From Acidiferrum sp963764675 (GTDB lineage Bacteria > Acidobacteriota > Terriglobia > Acidiferrales > UBA7541): a DNA stretch of 64,000 nt. Positions 59,768 through 64,000 of this stretch are shown piece by piece (the stretch's first letter is position 1; each line of letters begins with the position of its first letter). Under the pieces are notes generated by a model, which had not been told where the DNA came from, made no database searches, and worked only from the letters and a program-made list of their open reading frames with translations. The stretch covers positions 248,001 through 312,000 of the forward strand of contig CAVXTQ010000008.1 in assembly GCA_963764675.1 (NCBI GenBank), in the 5' to 3' direction. The position numbers and the translations under genes are program-made.

Positions 59768-60703
59768 CTAGTCGTGATAGCGCTTCTCACCGACGGGTAA
59801 GGGAATTGCGAGGCGATTCTGCAGCGGGGGTAGCGGGCACGTAGCGTATGGCGTGTAGGCGCATGGGGGATTTTCCAGGTGATTGAAATCGAGGACCAGC
59901 TCGCCCGGTTTGTCGAGTCCATTGGAGGGAAAGGCGGTGTAGAGAAAGCGGCAGGCGCCGTAAGTGGTGGAAGTGCTCGTGGCGTCGCGAAGGATGAAGA
60001 AAAGCTTTGCGACGGCGGGATCTTCGAGAACGGGCAGGAGTTGATAGCTCTTGCCGGCGAGGGTGAACTCGGCGGCGCCGGGAACTGGTTGGGAATAGCT
60101 GGTTCCGATGAGCGTCGCGAGGGTGACCGATTTGGGCGGAGTGTAAGGAATCCAGCGAGCCGTTACGCGAAAGGCGGCATCCGGCGCGTACCACGTCAGG
60201 CCATGGAAGCCGACGAGCGTGGGAGACTTGGCGTCCTTGATGCGCAGCGCGAACCGCTGGCCGCGATGAACGACATAGACGTTGAGCGAGCCGATGGTCA
60301 TGCGCGGATTGTGTTTGTCGGTGTCGGGGTCGGTGTGCAGCTCCTGGGATTGCGCGGGTTTTCCCTCGACGAGGAAGCCTTGCGGGAATCCGCCCGGCGG
60401 GGGATTCAGCGTGACGGTTGTCTCCTCCAGATGGAGGACGCCGAGATGCTCGGGGCTACTGGCGGGCAGGTGAATTTTGTTGTCGGCAGCCGAGCCGAAA
60501 GAGTTATCGCCGGGATCGAACCACTCGAGTCCGGCGAGTGAGAGCCAGCCGTCAGGTTTCTGCAAGTCGGCGGCATGTTGCGCACGCCAGGCGGCCAAAT
60601 CGCGTTGCCACGAGGGATCCTGGGCTCGGCTTGCCACGGCGAGAACCGCGCAGAGGATGGGCAGGCAGGCGATGGGTATGAAGAAAAAGGGACGGGGGCG
60701 CAT
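59768..60703 (-). CDS. DUF1684 family exported protein
   Basis: 311 residues with a signal peptide (RPFFFIPIACLPILCAVLAVASRAQ). DUF1684 signature segments: DGWLSLAGLEWFDPGDNSFGS, FHGLTWYAPDAAFRV and, near the end, DFNHLENPPCAYTPYATCPLPP with GEKRYH. The family is widespread in soil bacteria and archaea; the invariant His/Cys/Tyr pattern hints at an enzyme, but no function is established to my knowledge. Single gene, divergent from the alcohol dehydrogenase. Confidence 0.88.
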   Translation of the reverse strand: MRPRPFFFIPIACLPILCAVLAVASRAQDPSWQRDLAAWRAQHAADLQKPDGWLSLAGLEWFDPGDNSFGSAADNKIHLPASSPEHLGVLHLEETTVTLNPPPGGFPQGFLVEGKPAQSQELHTDPDTDKHNPRMTIGSLNVYVVHRGQRFALRIKDAKSPTLVGFHGLTWYAPDAAFRVTARWIPYTPPKSVTLATLIGTSYSQPVPGAAEFTLAGKSYQLLPVLEDPAVAKLFFILRDATSTSTTYGACRFLYTAFPSNGLDKPGELVLDFNHLENPPCAYTPYATCPLPPLQNRLAIPLPVGEKRYHD

Positions 60704-60898
60704 CGCGAAAGTATAGCGTGAGTGGGGTGCGGTTTAATTGGTTGGGGTTTTTCTCTGTGGCACATGGTTGCGATAAAGTTGACTCTAAACCCGCACACGC
60801 GAGGCCGGTGTACGGCACCCAATTCGTCTTCGTAATCAACGCCGGGGTCTACCCGGCCGCGTATTTGCGGCGCCACAGGACAGAGAGGATGGGGAGAA

Positions 60899-61891
60899 GT
60901 GAAAGCTGCCGTCTTTACTGCGGGGGATAAAGCGACTCGACCGTTCTTTGAAATAAAGGACGTTCCCCTTCCACAGCTTCAGGCCGGGCACGTTTTGCTT
61001 CGTGTACTAGCTTGCGGAGTTTGCCGCACGGACCTGCACATCGTTGAAGGTGATCTGCCGCCGGTTCGATCGCAACTCATTCCTGGCCATCAAATCGTCG
61101 GGGAAGTGGTGGAAGGGGCGACTGCGGAGTTGCCGGTGGGATCGCATGTTGGGGTTTCCTGGATGGGTGGTGTAGATGGTGATTGCTGGTACTGCCGTCA
61201 CGGAATGGAGAACCTGTGCGACAAGCCTACGTTTACCGGATACACGGTGGATGGAGGCTATGCCGAATACGCCCTTGCGCGCACGGACTTCACCTACTCG
61301 TTGCCTGCGGGATTGGATGACGTGCATGTCGCGCCGTTGCTGTGTGCGGGCATCATCGGCTTTCGCAGCTTACGTGTCGCGGGCGTTGAGCCGGGTGAGC
61401 GAGTGGGGCTTTTTGGATTTGGGAGCTCTGCAAGTTTGGCGATTCGCGTTCTGCAGTCCTGGAAATGCGAAGTCTACGTAGTGACCAGAGGCGAAACGCA
61501 TCGAAACTTGGCGGCTTCCCTGGGCGCGACGTGGGTTGGCAAAGAAGACGAGCGGCCGCCCGTTGAGCTGGACCGTGCGGTCACGTTTGCCCCTAGTGGA
61601 AAAGTGGTAGTAAGCGCCCTCGCTAGTTTGCGTAAAGGCGGGGTGGTGGCGATCAATGCCATTCATCTTGACCAGATGCCGGCCTTTGACTACGACAAAC
61701 TGCTTTGGGGCGAACGCCAGATACGCAGCGTGGCCAATATGACTCGACAGGACGCTCGCGACTTCCTCGAGATTGCCTGGGAGCTGAGTATTCGCCCACG
61801 AGTTGCGGTATTTCGACTTGAAGATGCAAACGAGGCTCTTCTAGCTGTCAAAGAAGAAACTGAGCATGGATCGGCGGTGATTGTCCCTTGA
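60899..61891 (+). CDS. zinc-dependent alcohol dehydrogenase
   Basis: 330 residues from GTG 60899 (GGGGAGA upstream). MDR-superfamily fold: catalytic zinc Cys42 and His64 (CGVCRTDLH, PGHQIVGE). The structural zinc lobe has three of the four Cys (96, 99, 107); the first position is Asp93. The dinucleotide motif reads GLFGFGSSASLA. It resembles the AdhA-like group of alcohol dehydrogenases. Substrate not predictable. Single gene. Confidence 0.87.
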   Translation: MKAAVFTAGDKATRPFFEIKDVPLPQLQAGHVLLRVLACGVCRTDLHIVEGDLPPVRSQLIPGHQIVGEVVEGATAELPVGSHVGVSWMGGVDGDCWYCRHGMENLCDKPTFTGYTVDGGYAEYALARTDFTYSLPAGLDDVHVAPLLCAGIIGFRSLRVAGVEPGERVGLFGFGSSASLAIRVLQSWKCEVYVVTRGETHRNLAASLGATWVGKEDERPPVELDRAVTFAPSGKVVVSALASLRKGGVVAINAIHLDQMPAFDYDKLLWGERQIRSVANMTRQDARDFLEIAWELSIRPRVAVFRLEDANEALLAVKEETEHGSAVIVP

Positions 61892-61925
61892 AGTAATCTT
61901 CGCGGCTCTCCTCTAAGGCTAAGGC

Positions 61926-61947
61926 GCACAGCCAGGAATGGCTGTGC
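61926..61947. repeat. hairpin GCACAGCC / GGCTGTGC between convergent genes
   Basis: An 8-base perfect stem with AGGAAT loop, 34 bases behind the dehydrogenase stop and in front of the convergent small gene. It may be a terminator or another short dispersed repeat; no T tract. Confidence 0.45.
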
Positions 61948-62008
61948 CACGGGATTCGGCGGCGTTCGAGAATCGGCTGTGCGGGTGCGGCGACGGGGCT
62001 CTAGGGGA

Positions 62009-62287
62009 CTAGCGAGCCAGGGTCAGGAGCTGGGCGTTCAATTCCATGAGGTCGACCTCGAAGCGGTAGTAGCCGGCGCGCCAATCGGCATCGGCCTCGT
62101 CTGGGCTGACGCTGAGGACGGCGAAATCGGCGGACGTAGCCTGCCCGTCGCCGACGCTTGGGAACCGCTCGCCGACATAGGTGGCCGAGCTCGGGGCCAC
62201 CAGGTGGCGACAGTCTTCGAGCGAGATGACCGCCCGCAGCATTCCTTGGTTTTGCGCGTGCGGCTGACAGAAATAGAGGTTTGGCAT
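62009..62287 (-). CDS. small hypothetical protein
   Basis: 92 residues from ATG 62287. NLYFCQPHAQNQGMLRAVISLEDCRHLVAPSSATYVGERFPSV is followed by VSPDEADADWRAGYYRFEVDL. Composition is protein-like, but no family is recognised. It may not be expressed; the coding call rests on frame integrity and amino-acid use. Confidence 0.5.
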   Translation of the reverse strand: MPNLYFCQPHAQNQGMLRAVISLEDCRHLVAPSSATYVGERFPSVGDGQATSADFAVLSVSPDEADADWRAGYYRFEVDLMELNAQLLTLAR

Positions 62288-62497
62288 GACGGACCTATCA
62301 TCGGCATCGGGGCCAAAAACTTTAATGGTACGGAAGTCCCAGCGGGCGCGTGATAGTTACCCTTCGGCAAAGCTGCTTGGAATAGCAACCAGCCGGAGGT
62401 GGGGCTACGCATGGTGGAAAAGCGCCCAAATCCGGGCACGGCAGGCGCTATTCTCAGCTTATAAGATTAGAGAAAACCGAGATTTTCGGGCCAAACC

Positions 62498-63874
62498 TTA
62501 CAGAACGGGCTGTTTGGACTTCTTGGTGCCAGAGCCGTTGTGGTGCTCGGCCTGTCCGTGGCCGTGGTGAAACTGGGCGGCTTCGGTGGACCCGGCAAGC
62601 GCCGTAGTGGAGGAATTGCCGCCGGAAATGACCTGGGCGATTTCGTCGAAATAGCCGGTACCGACGAAGCGCTGGTGGGTGACGGCGCGGTAGCCGAGTT
62701 CCTGGGCGGCGAACTCTTCTTGCTGGAGCTTGGAGTAAGCGGTCATGCCGGACTGCGCGTAGCCGCGGGCGAGATGGAACATGCTCATGTTGAGCGCGTG
62801 GAAACCAGCGAGGGTGACGAACTGGAATTTGTAGCCCATCTTGCCAAGTTCGCACTGGAAATTGGCGATGGTAGTGTCGTCGAGCTTCTTCTTCCAATTG
62901 AACGAGGGCGAGCAGTTGTAAGCGAGAAGCTTGCCGGGGAACCGTGCGTGGATGGCATCGGCGAATTTCCTGGCTTCGGTGAGATCGGGCGTGGAGGTTT
63001 CGCACCAGAGCATGTCGGCGTAAGGAGCATAGGCCAGGCCGCGGGCGATGGCGGCATCAATGCCGCCGCGGAACTGGTAGAAGCCTTCGGGAGTGCGATC
63101 GCCGTAAATGAATTCGCGATCGCGGGGATCGGCGTCGGAAAGCAGCAAGCCGGCGGAGTTGGCGTCGGTGCGAGCGATGAGGATCGTGGGCACACCGCAA
63201 ACGTCGGCGGCCAGGCGCGCGGCGGTGAGCTTTTCGATAAATTCGCGAATCGGGACGACCACTTTGCCGCCCAGGTGGCCGCATTTTTTCGCCGAAGAGA
63301 GCTGGTCCTCAAAGTGGACGCCGGCAGCGCCGGCTTCGATCATGGCTTTCATCAGCTCGTAGGCGTTCAGCGAGCCGCCGAAGCCTGCTTCTGCGTCGGC
63401 GACGATGGGAGCGAACCAGTACGTGCCGGTCTTCTTGCTTTCGGCTGACTCGATTTGGTCGGCGCGGAGCAGGGCGCGATTGATGCGCTTGACTAGGGCC
63501 GGCGCGGAATCGCACGGATAGAGGCTCTGATCGGGATAGACGTCGCCGGCGGTGTTGGCGTCGGCTGCGACTTGCCAGCCGCTGCCGTAAATGGTTTTCA
63601 GACCGGCTTGCACCATTTCGATGGCTTGGTTGCCGGTGAGCGCGCCGAGGGCCGCGACATGCGGCTCGGTGTGCATCAAGTTCCACAGACGCTCGGCGCC
63701 GAGACGCGCGAGCGTGTGTTCGATCTGGATGGTGCCGCGCAAGCGGAGCACGTCTTCGTAAGAATAAGGGCGGGTGACTCCGGACCAGCGCGGGTTCGTG
63801 GCCCAATCGGCGTGGGAGTCGCCGTTTTTGCTGTGGCCGTTGCCGTTGTGGCTGTTTGTGCCGTTGGTGGACAT
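62498..63874 (-). CDS. aceA: isocitrate lyase
   Basis: 458 residues from ATG 63874 (AAGGAGAG upstream). It splits isocitrate to glyoxylate and succinate, the first step of the glyoxylate shunt used on acetate and fatty acids. Catalytic signature KKCGH (196-200, Cys198), metal-binding VADAEAGFGG (158-167), and NCSPSFNWKKKL. Both ends carry low-complexity Asn/Gly/His stretches (residues 3-22, and the last 30 with QFHHGHGQ and EHHNGSG), absent from most relatives. Confidence 0.95.
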   Translation of the reverse strand: MSTNGTNSHNGNGHSKNGDSHADWATNPRWSGVTRPYSYEDVLRLRGTIQIEHTLARLGAERLWNLMHTEPHVAALGALTGNQAIEMVQAGLKTIYGSGWQVAADANTAGDVYPDQSLYPCDSAPALVKRINRALLRADQIESAESKKTGTYWFAPIVADAEAGFGGSLNAYELMKAMIEAGAAGVHFEDQLSSAKKCGHLGGKVVVPIREFIEKLTAARLAADVCGVPTILIARTDANSAGLLLSDADPRDREFIYGDRTPEGFYQFRGGIDAAIARGLAYAPYADMLWCETSTPDLTEARKFADAIHARFPGKLLAYNCSPSFNWKKKLDDTTIANFQCELGKMGYKFQFVTLAGFHALNMSMFHLARGYAQSGMTAYSKLQQEEFAAQELGYRAVTHQRFVGTGYFDEIAQVISGGNSSTTALAGSTEAAQFHHGHGQAEHHNGSGTKKSKQPVL

Positions 63875-63915
63875 TTGCGTCTCTCCTTGCAAGCCATCGA
63901 AACTCAAAAAGCTGC

Positions 63916-64000
63916 CTATACCGGGTTGAACTCCCCGCGGTGAATCATCTCTTCGCTGATACGACGGGCTTCGCGCAGTGTGTTGGGGGCACTTGCATCA
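63916..64000 (-). CDS. 3' end of a further minus-strand gene (partial)
   Basis: The last 27 codons of a frame that runs out of the window, ending ISEEMIHRGEFNPV and TAG at 63918-63916. The frame stays open to the edge. It lies 41 bases upstream of aceA on the same strand, so it may share its transcript; malate synthase would fit the context, but the visible residues do not prove it. Confidence 0.4.
   Translation of the reverse strand, partial: DASAPNTLREARRISEEMIHRGEFNPV

Noticed and set aside
1..64000. CRISPR array, prophage or toxin-antitoxin defence island
   Set aside because: No regularly spaced repeats, phage structural genes or toxin-antitoxin pairs are recognisable.

Overview
The window reads as chromosomal DNA of a Gram-negative, GC-rich soil bacterium. 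An Acidobacteriota origin (Terriglobia-like) is inferred. The grounds are three large soluble or membrane Ser/Thr kinases fused to TPR or TolB-like propeller modules, several small orphan proteins of the kind common in that phylum, lpxB, a lipoprotein-type PQQ dehydrogenase, and many Tat or Sec exported enzymes. No phage, CRISPR array, complete insertion sequence or plasmid region is visible, so the gene content looks like ordinary chromosome with small repeats.

Layout. 1-2.1 kb: the 3' part of an ornithine cyclodeaminase family gene, a broken GrpB gene, and an ECF sigma/zinc anti-sigma pair (minus strand). 2.5-5.8 kb: a tight plus-strand operon mug, PaaG-like crotonase, rhodanese, ArsC/Spx-like, Rossmann-only hydroxyacyl-CoA dehydrogenase, macrodomain. 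6.0-15.3 kb: a minus-strand envelope cluster, read in transcription order as unknown protein, secreted protein, lipoprotein, two half-ABC exporters, LpxB, and an M1 peptidase-like protein that has lost its catalytic residues and carries TPRs. The first five are coupled by overlaps. 15.4-19.3 kb: BKACE (DUF849), a 935-residue PilZ/coiled-coil protein, and an Mpo1-like membrane protein. 19.4-22.4 kb: the conserved block SRP RNA, dnaX, ybaB, recR. 22.5-28.5 kb: exported cupin, an exported protein behind a structured leader, exported DinB, AraC-type regulator, DEAD-box helicase, alpha/beta hydrolase. 28.7-30.95 kb and 52.2-54.5 kb: two close paralogous Ser/Thr kinases that also share their leader sequence. 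31-40.4 kb: small accessory genes (VOC-like, DinB, Crp/Fnr, orphan proteins, a Tat-exported sugar isomerase, an NtrC-type regulator, an M50 protease). 40.6-43.4 kb: a third kinase with a TM segment and propeller, flanked by diverged direct repeats that contain the first codons of the neighbouring M50 gene. 43.8-51.9 kb: PQQ dehydrogenase, rRNA pseudouridine synthase, two SDRs, a SnoaL-like protein, and an FN3 glycosidase. 54.7-64 kb: tRNA-Arg(UCG), a GH2 glycosidase, an S41 peptidase, DUF1684, a zinc alcohol dehydrogenase, isocitrate lyase, and the 3' end of a further gene.

Functionally the window mixes core information genes (SRP RNA-dnaX-ybaB-recR, tRNA, rRNA modification), envelope lipid work (LpxB plus a heterodimeric exporter), plant-polymer or sugar scavenging (GH2, FN3 glycosidase, PQQ dehydrogenase, sugar isomerase), glyoxylate-shunt carbon use, and heavy signalling. 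At least three families of short palindromic repeats lie in intergenic spaces. The features most worth following are the envelope operon with its pseudo-peptidase, the degenerate-PilZ coiled-coil protein, the structured leader at 23.25-23.39 kb, and the repeat-flanked kinase.
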